A stretch of DNA of 64,000 nt from contig CACXPG010000002.1 of NCBI GenBank assembly GCA_902769525.1, positions 1-64,000 on the forward strand. The letters are read 5' to 3'. The stretch comes from an uncultured Bacteroidia bacterium. Lineage in GTDB: Bacteria; Bacteroidota; Bacteroidia; Bacteroidales; UBA932. The notes under the pieces were generated by a model. That model did no database searches and was not told the origin of the DNA. It worked only from the letters and a program-made list of their open reading frames with translations. The translations under genes were made by a program, and so were the position numbers. Positions 33,995 to 42,379 of this stretch are shown here, one piece after another (position 1 is the first letter of the stretch; every line of letters begins with the position of its first letter).

Positions 33995-34002
33995 CATCGC
34001 CG

Positions 34003-34863
34003 ATGAAAACTCTCAAGATTGCCATAAGGATTATTCTGATTCTCTTCCTGCTGTTTGTCATCAACGGACTGGACTGCAGGATGAAGGTAAGGCAATACAC
34101 CATCACCTCTTCCAAGATCACCCGGCCGCTGAAGATTGTCCTGATCACCGACCTGCATTCCTGCTGGTATGGAAAGGGAGAGAGCCGGATAGTCAAGAAG
34201 ATAGACAGGTTCCGCCCGGACTTGGTCCTGCTCGGAGGAGACATATTCGACGACCGCAAACCTTTTGACCGGACTATCCAGTTCTTCAACACCATAGGTC
34301 CAAGATACAGGTGCTACTATACCACCGGTAACCACGAAGTCTGGAGCGGCCAGCTGGACAGCATCAAGAATATCGTCAGACAGTCTGGAGTAAGAATCCT
34401 GGAAGGAGAATTGGTTACTCTCAGGCACGGCAAAGACACCTTCGATCTGTGCGGCTGGCCAGACGTAACAGAACATGCCAGATGGTCCGTAGTCTGGAAC
34501 GGAGTAGACTCTCTTTCAAAGAGATGCAATCCTGCCAGATACAGCATTCTCCTGCACCACCGCCCTGAATTCGTGGAAAAGTTTATGGACTACGGGTTCG
34601 ACCTTATGCTTGCCGGCCACTACCACGGGGGCCAGTTCCGTCTGCCTTGGCAAAGGGAAGGCTATTATGCGCCGGACCATGCCGGAACCCTGAAATACAC
34701 CGGCGGAGACTATCCTTTCGGCAACCGCCACGCCATCGTCAGCCGCGGCCTGGCAAGAGAAAGCACCTTAATACCACGCTTTTACATAAGACCTGAACTG
34801 GTCGAGATAACCATAGTCCCTGAAGAAAAAGCAGAACTGAATGCCACATCAAATGCAAAATAA
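34003..34863 (+). CDS. Metallophosphoesterase with N-terminal membrane anchor
   Basis: From the ATG at 34003 (a TTG at 33982 would add seven residues) the 286-residue protein begins with one membrane segment (AIRIILILFLLFVING). It carries the calcineurin-type metal motifs TDLHS, GGDIFDD, GNHE, and GHYHGGQ near the end. Enzymes of this YkuE/LpxH-like branch hydrolyse phosphoesters; some release lipid headgroups. The active site should face the periplasm or the membrane surface. The next gene begins inside its 3' end, so both are coupled. Confidence 0.87.
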   Translation: MKTLKIAIRIILILFLLFVINGLDCRMKVRQYTITSSKITRPLKIVLITDLHSCWYGKGESRIVKKIDRFRPDLVLLGGDIFDDRKPFDRTIQFFNTIGPRYRCYYTTGNHEVWSGQLDSIKNIVRQSGVRILEGELVTLRHGKDTFDLCGWPDVTEHARWSVVWNGVDSLSKRCNPARYSILLHHRPEFVEKFMDYGFDLMLAGHYHGGQFRLPWQREGYYAPDHAGTLKYTGGDYPFGNRHAIVSRGLARESTLIPRFYIRPELVEITIVPEEKAELNATSNAK

Positions 34864-36055
34864 AAGTATCGCGATAATAGGAGGCGGGGCGGCAGGCTGT
34901 TTCTGCGCAATCGAGCTCAAAAGACTCAACCCCAACTGCAATGTAACTATCTACGAGTCTCAGGACAGGCTGCTTGCAAAGGTTGCCATAACCGGTGGCG
35001 GCAGGTGCAACCTCACCAACTCTTTCAAGGATTTCAGAGATGCCAACGGCAACATAACCAGTCTTGAGCACGTCTATCCCAGAGGCTACAGGCTGATGAA
35101 AAGGCTGTTCAACGTCTTCTCCCCGGACGATACAACAAGATGGTTTGAAAGTCACGGGGTGAGGCTTGTTACCCAGGAAGACAGCTGCATATTCCCCAAG
35201 TCCCAGGACGCGATGGAGATTGTCCATACCCTTGAAAACCTGATAAGACAGGAAGGCATCCAAGTCAAGACCGGCCATAAGATAACGGACATCACAGCCC
35301 TCAAGGAAGACATCAAGGTCATAACCACCGGCGGCAAGAAAACGGACAAGGGCTATGAGTTCCTCTCCAAACTAGACATAGAAACCGAAAAGCCAATACC
35401 TTCCCTGTTCACTTTCGAGATAAAGGACAAAGGCCTCAACTCCCTGAGCGGCACGGTAGTAGATAATGCCACCCTATCCATCCCATCTACCAGATTCAGA
35501 AGCCAGGGCATTCTCCTGATAACCGACTGGGGAACCAGCGGCCCTGCCACCCTGAAACTCTCCTCCTACGCCGCCAGATTCCTCAGCGACAGCAACTACA
35601 CTTCCCCTCTGACCATCAACTGGCTCTCCAAAAATCAGGAAGAAGCACTCATCATCCTAAAAGAAATAATCTCTGGGAACAAACAAAAGAAACTCTCCTC
35701 CATCAACATACCCACCCTTACATCCAGACTCTGGAACTACCTGATAACCAGAGCCCAGATAAGGGAAGACATCCGTTGCGGCGAGATAGGCTCCAAGCAG
35801 CTGAACAGGCTTTCAGCCACCATCACGTCTGACACATATCAGATTACGGCAAAAGGAAGGTTCAAGGAAGAATTCGTTACCTGCGGCGGGGTAAGTCTCA
35901 ATGAGATAGACCCCAACACCCTGCAATCAAAAAAACACCCCGGCATTTACTTTGCCGGGGAAGTTCTGGATATCGACGCCATCACCGGAGGCTTCAACCT
36001 CCAGGCCGCCTGGACCACAGGCTATGTGGCCGCCAAATCTATTCAACTGGTTTAA
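34853..36055 (+). CDS. FAD-dependent oxidoreductase of the HI0933/BaiN family
   Basis: The 400-residue flavoprotein opens with the dinucleotide-binding fold ([19 protein letters not shown]) and continues with GGGRCNLTN at about 45, the family's second FAD motif. [20 protein letters not shown] follows near the C terminus. The family reduces unsaturated ketones or bile-acid-like substrates, and some members are annotated aminoacetone oxidase; the substrate here is unknown. ATG 34853 is used because it places the GGGAAG loop at the N terminus; ATG 34841 adds four residues. It overlaps the phosphoesterase by 11 bases. Confidence 0.88.
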   Translation: MQNKSIAIIGGGAAGCFCAIELKRLNPNCNVTIYESQDRLLAKVAITGGGRCNLTNSFKDFRDANGNITSLEHVYPRGYRLMKRLFNVFSPDDTTRWFESHGVRLVTQEDSCIFPKSQDAMEIVHTLENLIRQEGIQVKTGHKITDITALKEDIKVITTGGKKTDKGYEFLSKLDIETEKPIPSLFTFEIKDKGLNSLSGTVVDNATLSIPSTRFRSQGILLITDWGTSGPATLKLSSYAARFLSDSNYTSPLTINWLSKNQEEALIILKEIISGNKQKKLSSINIPTLTSRLWNYLITRAQIREDIRCGEIGSKQLNRLSATITSDTYQITAKGRFKEEFVTCGGVSLNEIDPNTLQSKKHPGIYFAGEVLDIDAITGGFNLQAAWTTGYVAAKSIQLV

Positions 36056-36200
36056 AATCACTCTTGGAAGCTCCGCAAAGCGGGCAAACCCAAGTGTCAG
36101 GTATAGCCTCGAAAGGTGTTCCTGGAGCAATTCCTCCATCTGGATCGCCCTCTGCAGGGTCATAGATGTAGCCGCAAGGCTCGCACTCGTACTTTTTCAT
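36039..36200 (-). CDS. Rubredoxin
   Basis: A 53-residue protein, [20 protein letters not shown] followed by [20 protein letters not shown] and [13 protein letters not shown]. Two Cys pairs (Cys6/Cys9 and Cys39/Cys42) bind one iron in the rubredoxin fold. It carries electrons in anaerobes, for example to reduce oxygen or peroxide. It is short enough to be missed by gene callers. It overlaps the 3' end of the convergent flavoprotein gene by 17 bases and lies downstream of the fRMsr gene, with which it is probably co-transcribed. Confidence 0.93.
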   Translation of the reverse strand: MKKYECEPCGYIYDPAEGDPDGGIAPGTPFEAIPDTWVCPLCGASKSDFKPVE

Positions 36201-36228
36201 AATAGTGTTTGTTTTAGTTGTTATTGGT

Positions 36229-36684
36229 TTATATCAGATTGTCTGAAAGTATCTTCATTGCCTTTTCAAGATAATCCTTGTCTGTATTGTCAAAGGTAGC
36301 AATTTCTTTGCTGTCTATGTCAAGAACCCCAATTATTTTGCTTGCCTTGAAGATCGGGACAACTATCTCGCTTCTGGAGAGACTGCTGCAGGCAATGTGG
36401 CCGGGGAATTCCTCCACGTCTTTCACGACCAGTGTCTTGCCCTCCTTCCAGGATGTGCCGCAGACTCCTTTGCCGTAAGGGATGGTGTAGCAGGCAACAG
36501 GGCCCTGGAACGGGCCGAGATGAAGGGTGTTGTCCTTGACAAGGTAGAAGCCTGTCCAGAAGAAGCCCATGGTCTCGTGGATCAGGGCGGCTGCGTTGGC
36601 AAGGGCTCCCGTGTTGTTGTTCACGCCTTCAGTCAAGGACTTGAGCTGAGGCAGCATCTGCTCGTATTTTTCTTTCTTTTCCAT
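36229..36684 (-). CDS. msrC: Free methionine-(R)-sulfoxide reductase (GAF-domain)
   Basis: The 151-residue GAF-domain protein shows the family pattern [20 protein letters not shown] with Cys65 and Cys75, and [17 protein letters not shown] with Cys99, the three catalytic and resolving cysteines. It reduces free methionine-R-sulfoxide in the cytosol. The length matches fRMsr. It lies 20 bases after the HAD gene and 28 bases before rubredoxin in the same direction, suggesting an oxidative-stress operon. Confidence 0.9.
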   Translation of the reverse strand: MEKKEKYEQMLPQLKSLTEGVNNNTGALANAAALIHETMGFFWTGFYLVKDNTLHLGPFQGPVACYTIPYGKGVCGTSWKEGKTLVVKDVEEFPGHIACSSLSRSEIVVPIFKASKIIGVLDIDSKEIATFDNTDKDYLEKAMKILSDNLI

Positions 36685-36704
36685 TGATTGTTCGGATGTT
36701 ATCT

Positions 36705-37409
36705 TTACAGGACGCTGGTAAGGTCAGAGAATTTTTCAAGGCGGATAAGGTTCGGATGGTCATATTCCTCTACCCTCTCGTGCTCCCACAGAATTCCAAA
36801 AGGAATCAAAACCGCATTGCCTCCCATTTCAAGGACAGGAGCAATATCGCTCTTGAAAGAATTGCCAACCATCACAAACTGTGTCTCAGCGATGCCGTTA
36901 TGACGGCATAACCTTCTGTATTCCAGAGGTGTCTTATTGGATACTACTTCCACATCGCTGAAGAATTTTCCAAGATTTGAACGCTCTATCTTCGCCTCCT
37001 GCTCCAGAGGATCGCCCTTGGTGAAGATTACCATACGGTATTTTCCCCTGTCCTGGAGAGTCTTCAGGGTTTCCGTTACGCCAGGAAGCGGGGTGGCTGG
37101 GTTGTTGAGAATCCGTCTGCCAATGTGTATTGCTTTGATAATCTGGTCTTCCGGAATGGTGCCGTCGCTGACTCTTATTGCATTCTCCACCAGAGAGATG
37201 ATGAAAGCCTTGGTGCCGTAGCCAAGAGAATCCATATTGCCGCATTCTGTCTTGTAGAGTGCGGCATACATCTCGTCCCTGGTGCCGTATTCAGACATCA
37301 GGGCGCAATAGTCTTCTACCGCAGTGTCAAACAAAGACTGGTTGTCCCAGAGCGTGTCGTCCGCGTCAAAGGCAACCAGTCTGATGTCTCTGTCGTTGAG
37401 GCTGAGCAT
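36705..37409 (-). CDS. HAD-family hydrolase
   Basis: The 234-residue protein has the HAD nucleophile motif FDADDTLWDN (Asp15, Asp17), the second motif VIFTKGD near 125 and NSFKSDIAPVLEMGGNAVLI near 190. It is a small cytosolic phosphatase, perhaps acting on a sugar phosphate or nucleotide. Three bases separate it from the SPFH gene upstream. Confidence 0.85.
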   Translation of the reverse strand: MLSLNDRDIRLVAFDADDTLWDNQSLFDTAVEDYCALMSEYGTRDEMYAALYKTECGNMDSLGYGTKAFIISLVENAIRVSDGTIPEDQIIKAIHIGRRILNNPATPLPGVTETLKTLQDRGKYRMVIFTKGDPLEQEAKIERSNLGKFFSDVEVVSNKTPLEYRRLCRHNGIAETQFVMVGNSFKSDIAPVLEMGGNAVLIPFGILWEHERVEEYDHPNLIRLEKFSDLTSVL

Positions 37410-37412
37410 TAA

Positions 37413-38408
37413 TTACTGGTTCTTGAACAGTTCCTTGATAGTTCCGATAGAACCAAGCAGGTTAGAGGCCTCGTAAGGCAGGTAAACGGTCTTGTTGTCC
37501 TTGCCGGAAACCATCTCCTTGAGTGTTGCAATGTACTTGTCTGCAAGCATATAGCTGGCCGGAGACATATTGCTTTCCTTGACTGCCTCGGCGATTCTGC
37601 GGATAGCCTCGCTCTCGGCGTTGGCCTGAAGAATCTTTGCCTCGGCGATACCCTGTGCCTGGAGGATCTTGGTCTGCTTCTCGGCCTCGGCACGGTTGAT
37701 CTGGGCGGCCTTCAGACCCTCGGACTCGAGGATGGCCTTCTCCTTGTCTCCGGAAGCCTTGAGCACCTTTGCACGCCTTTCACGCTCGGCCTGCATCTGC
37801 TGCTCCATGGCGTCGCGAACGCTGATTGGAGGAGTGATATCCTGAAGCTCAACGCGGTTAACCTTTACGCCCCACTTGTTTGTGGCATCGTCCAGCACTG
37901 CCCTCAGCTTGGAGTTGATGGTATCTCTGGAAGTCAGGGTCTGGTCAAGTTCCAGTTCACCGATAACGTTACGAAGGGTGGTCTGGGTGAGTTTCTCGAT
38001 TGCATAAGGCAGGTTGTCAATCTCATACACAGACTTCATAGGGTCAGTGATCTGGAAATACAGCAGCGCGTTGATGGTGGTGGTTACGTTATCCTTGGTA
38101 ATCACGCTCTGCTTAGGGAAGTCGAACACCTGCTCGCGGAGGTCTATCTTGTCGCTCTGGCGAAGGATCACGTGAGCCGTGCCGTCATATCCCTCAACAA
38201 CCTTTCTGATGTAAACCTTCCTAGGCTTGTCGATTATAGGCCAAATGATATTGATTCCTGAAGGAAGAGTGGCGTGGTACTTACCGAGCCTCTCAACGAT
38301 CTTGGTTTCAGACTGCTGGATAACCTTGATTCCAGACAGCACGATCAGTACTACAATCACGATAATCGCGATGAGTATAAGTGTAATTGGTTGCATACCC
38401 ATTATCAT
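37413..38408 (-). CDS. SPFH/band-7 membrane protein (stomatin/QmcA-like)
   Basis: The 331-residue protein has one N-terminal membrane segment (LILIAIIVIVVLIVLSG) and a band-7 domain (QSETKIVERLGKYHATLPSG, TKDNVTTTINALLYFQITDP). A long Ala/Glu/Arg coiled coil follows (AERERRAKVLKASGDKEKAI, NRAEAEKQTKILQA). It organises membrane microdomains and guards proteases such as FtsH. The NfeD gene next to it is its standard partner. Confidence 0.9.
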   Translation of the reverse strand: MIMGMQPITLILIAIIVIVVLIVLSGIKVIQQSETKIVERLGKYHATLPSGINIIWPIIDKPRKVYIRKVVEGYDGTAHVILRQSDKIDLREQVFDFPKQSVITKDNVTTTINALLYFQITDPMKSVYEIDNLPYAIEKLTQTTLRNVIGELELDQTLTSRDTINSKLRAVLDDATNKWGVKVNRVELQDITPPISVRDAMEQQMQAERERRAKVLKASGDKEKAILESEGLKAAQINRAEAEKQTKILQAQGIAEAKILQANAESEAIRRIAEAVKESNMSPASYMLADKYIATLKEMVSGKDNKTVYLPYEASNLLGSIGTIKELFKNQ

Positions 38409-38438
38409 AGCTATTGTTTTTGATGGTTAATAATCTGT

Positions 38439-38879
38439 TTAATCAGCTCTCTTGACTGTTACAATAACGCTGTCGAGCTTGAGGATCTTAACTCTTGCTC
38501 CAAGCTCAATAGGCTGGTCGTCAACGCTTACGGCTTTCCAGTCGTCTCCGTCCACCTTCACCCTGCCCTCTCCGGTTGCAGGATTGATGGCCTCGGATAC
38601 AATACCGATACGGCCGCTAAGGGCCTCATAGTTAGTCTTGACCTCATTCTTGCCCTTCTTGTAGAAAAGCTTGATGAGCATAGGACGTATGAAAATGAAA
38701 CTCAGCAGGGTAACTATCGCGAAAATAATTACTTGCCAGGTGAGGTTTGCCCCGAAAAGGGCAGCCACGCAGGAACCTACCGCTCCAAACGAGAAGCAGA
38801 TAACAGCAATTCCTGTCGTGAAAATCTCAAGGATCAGAAAAACCAGGGCCACTATAAGCCATATATGCCACATTGCCAT
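38439..38879 (-). CDS. NfeD-family membrane protein
   Basis: The 146-residue protein has three or four membrane segments (IWLIVALVFLILEIFTTGIA, FGAVGSCVAALFGANL, VIIFAIVTLLSFIFI). A C-terminal OB-fold domain follows (ALSGRIGIVSEAINPATGEG, VKVDGDDWKAVS, VKILKLDSVIVTV). The NfeD/SPFH pair is a conserved unit in membrane organisation, and the adjacent gene is the SPFH partner. Confidence 0.9.
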   Translation of the reverse strand: MAMWHIWLIVALVFLILEIFTTGIAVICFSFGAVGSCVAALFGANLTWQVIIFAIVTLLSFIFIRPMLIKLFYKKGKNEVKTNYEALSGRIGIVSEAINPATGEGRVKVDGDDWKAVSVDDQPIELGARVKILKLDSVIVTVKRAD

Positions 38880-38975
38880 ATCGAGAAGTATTTAATGTTT
38901 CAGCCTATAAATATATGAATTAATGACAACATTTCCTATTGGGATAACTGTTTTGGTAAACTTATTCGGATTTAG

Positions 38976-39006
38976 TTGTTATTTAGGACTCTATGTACTA
39001 TATTTG
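38976..39006 (+). promoter_or_regulatory. Bacteroidota promoter of the CDC-like gene
   Basis: TTG at 38976-38978 and TATATTTG at 38999-39006, 20 bases apart, fit the -33/-7 consensus. The ATG chosen for the CDC-like gene is at 39031, supporting that start over the longer frame. Confidence 0.6.
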
Positions 39007-39030
39007 AAAAAACACTTAAAATCTTTAATT

Positions 39031-40962
39031 ATGAAAACGTCATTTAATTCCAGATTCATGGTATTGATGCTTGCCGCAATCCTTCTTTCGTTTAGCGGAT
39101 ATGCCCAAAGCAACACTTCAACTCAGGAACAGAATAAAGAAGTAAGGCTAAAAAAGTTAAAGGAAAGGAAGGAAAAGAAAGAAAAAGAAGAGAAGGAAAA
39201 AGAAGAGAAGAATAAAGAAATAGCCAAACAAGTTTTAAAGGGCTATGATGAAGCAGCCAAGAAACAGAAGGAAAAGGAACAAGGGCAGAGTTTTATAAAT
39301 GCCGTCGCCGAGGCCAACAAGGAAAAGAAGGAGCAGGAAGAGAAGCAGAAACAGGCGGAGAAGGAAAAAAAGGATTCTTCTAAAAAAGCCTTTGCAGAGG
39401 CCTACAAGAGAGTTTTGGAGAGGGAACAGCTAGAAAAATCCAACAGGAAAAAGTTTTTCAACGAGGGCTTTGAGAAATATGAGAACAAGGACAATGCCAA
39501 GGCACTGACGCAGACTCCTCTTCAGGACGAAAGCTTGCCTGAGATAATTGTAAACAAGCGTGGTGAAGCGTTTATACTTACCACAAAAAGGGTAAGCGAC
39601 GAGACATACAACGAGGATATTTTTGTTATGCCTACAAAAACAGATATCTATCCGGGAATGCTGGTTTATGCAGATACAGACCTTGCAGACGGGCACCCTA
39701 CCCCGGTTGGCCTTGATCCGGGAACAGTAACTCTTTACCTGAGCTTTGACAATGGTGGCAATTCTACCCGGACAGGAGTAATCAACGATGCCGATCACGT
39801 GATGCAAGCAATCAGAGAGATGCTCAGGGAGAATTCCGGACAATATACACCCCCAATGGATGCAAGTCTAAGGAGCAAGACCTACAGCAGTTCCTCAAAG
39901 ATGGCATTTGACCTCAATGTAAGCGCAAAGTTCCTGGGTGGCAGCGCAAAAGTCAATATGGAGACAACCTCTTCTGAGACCACGCTCATTGAGGTTAAGG
40001 ACTATACCGAAACCTATTTCACAGTAACGGCAAAGCTGGAAACAGACAAGTCAAAGTATTTTGGAGAGGATGTGAGGTGGTTTCAGGTTGAAGACAAGAT
40101 CAACAAGCACGGCCCTATAGCGATGATTTCCTCTGTATCATACGGAAGAAGGGCTTACTGGTTCAAGGAATACAAGACAAAGGACTTCTCGTTTAAGGGT
40201 TCTGAAAGTGCTGGCTATGCGGGTTCTAAGGCCAGTTCTGACCAGGAAATCACTGAGCGAAGCGAATCCTCAGACGAATGGATGTACATAAAGGGAGGTG
40301 GTGCCGCTCTGGCCAAGGAGATCTTCAAAGGAGAAAAAGCCATAAGAGAAGCTATTTCGGAAGCTGTCGGTGAAAAGATAGGACTGAACAACCAGGGAGT
40401 GATACTGACATACCAGACCAAATTCATAGCCAGCGGCCGTGACTGCAAGACTTTCAGCACAGCCTCATATAACGAGACATACTACCAGAAATGCCCGAAG
40501 ACTATCCGGGTTGAAGTCAAGAACCGCGCCCTTACCGCCGGGCCTTGCATAAAGCTCAAGGTTATGTATAATGTACTGCAAGTGACAGGAAATGAAAGGA
40601 GCGGCTACAAATACAGGATTATTAGGGGAAGGGGAGATGGAGAAGATGGTTTTGCCGATTATAAGGAATTTCTTCTTGACAACGATACCAAGAAGAGTGC
40701 CAGTCTGCCTCTCAGTGACATTGAAAAGAATTACAAGGCGGATCTCGACAAGTGCTATATTTTTGGGAATATATACTATACAGTACGAAGCAAGACACAC
40801 GATGCTGCTGGAGTCAAGTGGCACGAAGACGAAAACGGCTGGTTTGCACTCAATGATGTCGTTGACGGGCAGATCATGGTTTATCTGAACGGCAGCTCAA
40901 ACGCCGGCAAGAGTGTTTATGTACATTCAGACACGACTCCACTGCCTATTGGAAAGAAATAG
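39031..40962 (+). CDS. Cholesterol-dependent-cytolysin-like (thiol-activated cytolysin family) exported protein with Lys/Glu-rich arm
   Basis: From the ATG at 39031 the 643-residue product has a signal peptide ending in SFSGYAQ; the frame can be extended to 38923 but that would hide the signal. Residues about 22-160 are an almost pure Lys/Glu/Gln region likely to be coiled coil. Then CDC blocks appear: IYPGMLVYADTDLADGHPTP, MAFDLNVSAKFLGGSAKVNM, AMISSVSYGRRAYWFKEYKT, DEWMYIKGGGAALAKEI and LTYQTKFIASGRD. These match domains 1-3 of perfringolysin-type pore formers. The C-terminal 180 residues replace the membrane-binding domain 4, with no ECTGLAWEWWR loop. It is a CDC-like protein that may recognise something other than cholesterol. 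Confidence 0.8.
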   Translation: MKTSFNSRFMVLMLAAILLSFSGYAQSNTSTQEQNKEVRLKKLKERKEKKEKEEKEKEEKNKEIAKQVLKGYDEAAKKQKEKEQGQSFINAVAEANKEKKEQEEKQKQAEKEKKDSSKKAFAEAYKRVLEREQLEKSNRKKFFNEGFEKYENKDNAKALTQTPLQDESLPEIIVNKRGEAFILTTKRVSDETYNEDIFVMPTKTDIYPGMLVYADTDLADGHPTPVGLDPGTVTLYLSFDNGGNSTRTGVINDADHVMQAIREMLRENSGQYTPPMDASLRSKTYSSSSKMAFDLNVSAKFLGGSAKVNMETTSSETTLIEVKDYTETYFTVTAKLETDKSKYFGEDVRWFQVEDKINKHGPIAMISSVSYGRRAYWFKEYKTKDFSFKGSESAGYAGSKASSDQEITERSESSDEWMYIKGGGAALAKEIFKGEKAIREAISEAVGEKIGLNNQGVILTYQTKFIASGRDCKTFSTASYNETYYQKCPKTIRVEVKNRALTAGPCIKLKVMYNVLQVTGNERSGYKYRIIRGRGDGEDGFADYKEFLLDNDTKKSASLPLSDIEKNYKADLDKCYIFGNIYYTVRSKTHDAAGVKWHEDENGWFALNDVVDGQIMVYLNGSSNAGKSVYVHSDTTPLPIGKK

Positions 40963-40994
40963 TCAGGAAAATAGCAAATACCTGAATCCAACAA

Positions 40995-41029
40995 AAAAGC
41001 AGCTGCCATCTGACAGCTGCTTTTCTTTT
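40995..41029. terminator. Bidirectional terminator between the CDC-like gene and the Vor operon
   Basis: AAAAGCAGCTG (40995-41005) pairs with CAGCTGCTTTT (41014-41024), then CTTTT on the plus strand; on the minus strand the stem ends in TTTTTT as well. It lies 32 bases after one stop and 27 bases after the convergent one. Confidence 0.85.
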
Positions 41030-41050
41030 GCGATAACAAATCGCTGAGGC

Positions 41051-41587
41051 TTATTTGACAAGGTCCATACCTGTCTTGATAGCCTCCTCGTTCTGAGGAA
41101 TCAGGCCGTGATGCCTTTCAGGAAGAGTCTTCTTCAGGGCCTTCAGGACGCTCTCGATCTGAACGATCGGATGAAGCTTAAGGTAGCTTCCCAGAAGGAT
41201 CATGTTGAAGATCTTGATGAGGTTCATCTTGGCTGCAACATCCATAGCGTCAACACGGTAGATATTGATATCCGTACGTGTCGGAGGAATGCTGATTCCG
41301 TAACCGTCGTAGATGAGGGTTCCGCCAGGCTTAACAGTCTTCTCGAATTTCTCCATGGAAGGCTGGTTGAGGATGATGGCAGTGTCGTAGGTGGAGAGAA
41401 TCGGTGAAGAAATCTCCTCGTCACTTACAATAACTGTCACGTTTGCGGTACCGCCTCTCTGCTCAGGACCGTAAGCTGGCATCCAAGTAACTTCCTTGCC
41501 CTCGATAAGTCCGGAATATGCAAGGATCTTTCCCATGGACAGAACACCCTGTCCACCGAATCCGGCAATGATTATTTCCTGTTTCAT
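41051..41587 (-). CDS. 2-oxoacid:ferredoxin oxidoreductase, gamma subunit
   Basis: The 178-residue subunit begins IIIAGFGGQGVLSMGKILAY, the conserved gamma-domain motif of 2-oxoacid:acceptor oxidoreductases, and continues with MPAYGPEQRGGTANVTVIVS and YDTAIILNQPS. With the alpha, beta and ferredoxin subunits upstream it forms the four-subunit enzyme that converts 2-oxoacids plus CoA to acyl-CoA, CO2 and reduced ferredoxin. It is the last gene of the operon and is followed by a terminator. Confidence 0.93.
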   Translation of the reverse strand: MKQEIIIAGFGGQGVLSMGKILAYSGLIEGKEVTWMPAYGPEQRGGTANVTVIVSDEEISSPILSTYDTAIILNQPSMEKFEKTVKPGGTLIYDGYGISIPPTRTDINIYRVDAMDVAAKMNLIKIFNMILLGSYLKLHPIVQIESVLKALKKTLPERHHGLIPQNEEAIKTGMDLVK

Positions 41588-41599
41588 CTTACAATCCTT

Positions 41600-42367
41600 T
41601 TATTGGTTAATGTCTTTGAGGTCACCGATGTTGTAGAACGGGAACATGTTCTCTTCCATCCACTTGTTGGCGTTTGCAGGAGTCTTCTTCCATCCTGAGT
41701 TGCAGGTTGAAACCATCTCCACCAGGCAGGAGCCCTTGCCGGCCATGTTGTACTCGAAGGCCTTGCGGATAGCTCTCTTTGCCTTGTTGATGGCGGCAAC
41801 TGTATGGACGCTCTGCCTTGTTACATAGCAGGTTCCTTCCAGCTGTGCTGCAATGTCCGCGATCTTGAGTGGATAACCGTGAAGCTTGGCATCCCTACCG
41901 TAAGGGCAGGTAGCGGTCTTCATTCCGAGCAGAGTGGTTGGAGCCATCTGTCCGCCGGTCATACCGTAAATAGCGTTGTTGATGAAGATGATGGTGATGT
42001 TCTCGCCACGGTTCAGGGCGTGGATAGTCTCTGCAGTACCGATGCAGGCCAGGTCTCCGTCTCCCTGGTATGTGAACACCAGGCGGTCAGGCCACAGCCT
42101 CTTGATAGCGGTTGCCAGTGCAGGAGCTCTTCCGTGAGCGGCCTCCTCCCAGTCTATATCTATATACTTGTATGCGAATACGGCGCAGCCCACAGGAGAA
42201 ACTCCGATGGTCTTGTCTGCCATACCCATATCTGCAATCACCTCTGAAATAAGCTTGTGCACAACTCCGTGGCTGCAGCCAGGGCAATAGTGCATAGGTG
42301 TATCGTTCAAAAGCTCAGGCTTCTGGTACACCAGGTTCTCGGGTTGTATTATTTCTTTGATATCCAT
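41600..42367 (-). CDS. 2-oxoacid:ferredoxin oxidoreductase, thiamine-diphosphate beta subunit
   Basis: The 255-residue subunit contains the cluster-binding CPGCSHG (Cys28, Cys31) and the thiamine-diphosphate motif YQGDGDLACIG ... FINNAIYGMTGGQ. It binds ThDP and performs decarboxylation. Its place between alpha and gamma subunits and the aminotransferase in the same operon point to branched-chain 2-oxoacids, although 2-oxoglutarate cannot be excluded. Confidence 0.92.
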   Translation of the reverse strand: MDIKEIIQPENLVYQKPELLNDTPMHYCPGCSHGVVHKLISEVIADMGMADKTIGVSPVGCAVFAYKYIDIDWEEAAHGRAPALATAIKRLWPDRLVFTYQGDGDLACIGTAETIHALNRGENITIIFINNAIYGMTGGQMAPTTLLGMKTATCPYGRDAKLHGYPLKIADIAAQLEGTCYVTRQSVHTVAAINKAKRAIRKAFEYNMAGKGSCLVEMVSTCNSGWKKTPANANKWMEENMFPFYNIGDLKDINQ

Positions 42368-42379
42368 AACGCATCCTCC

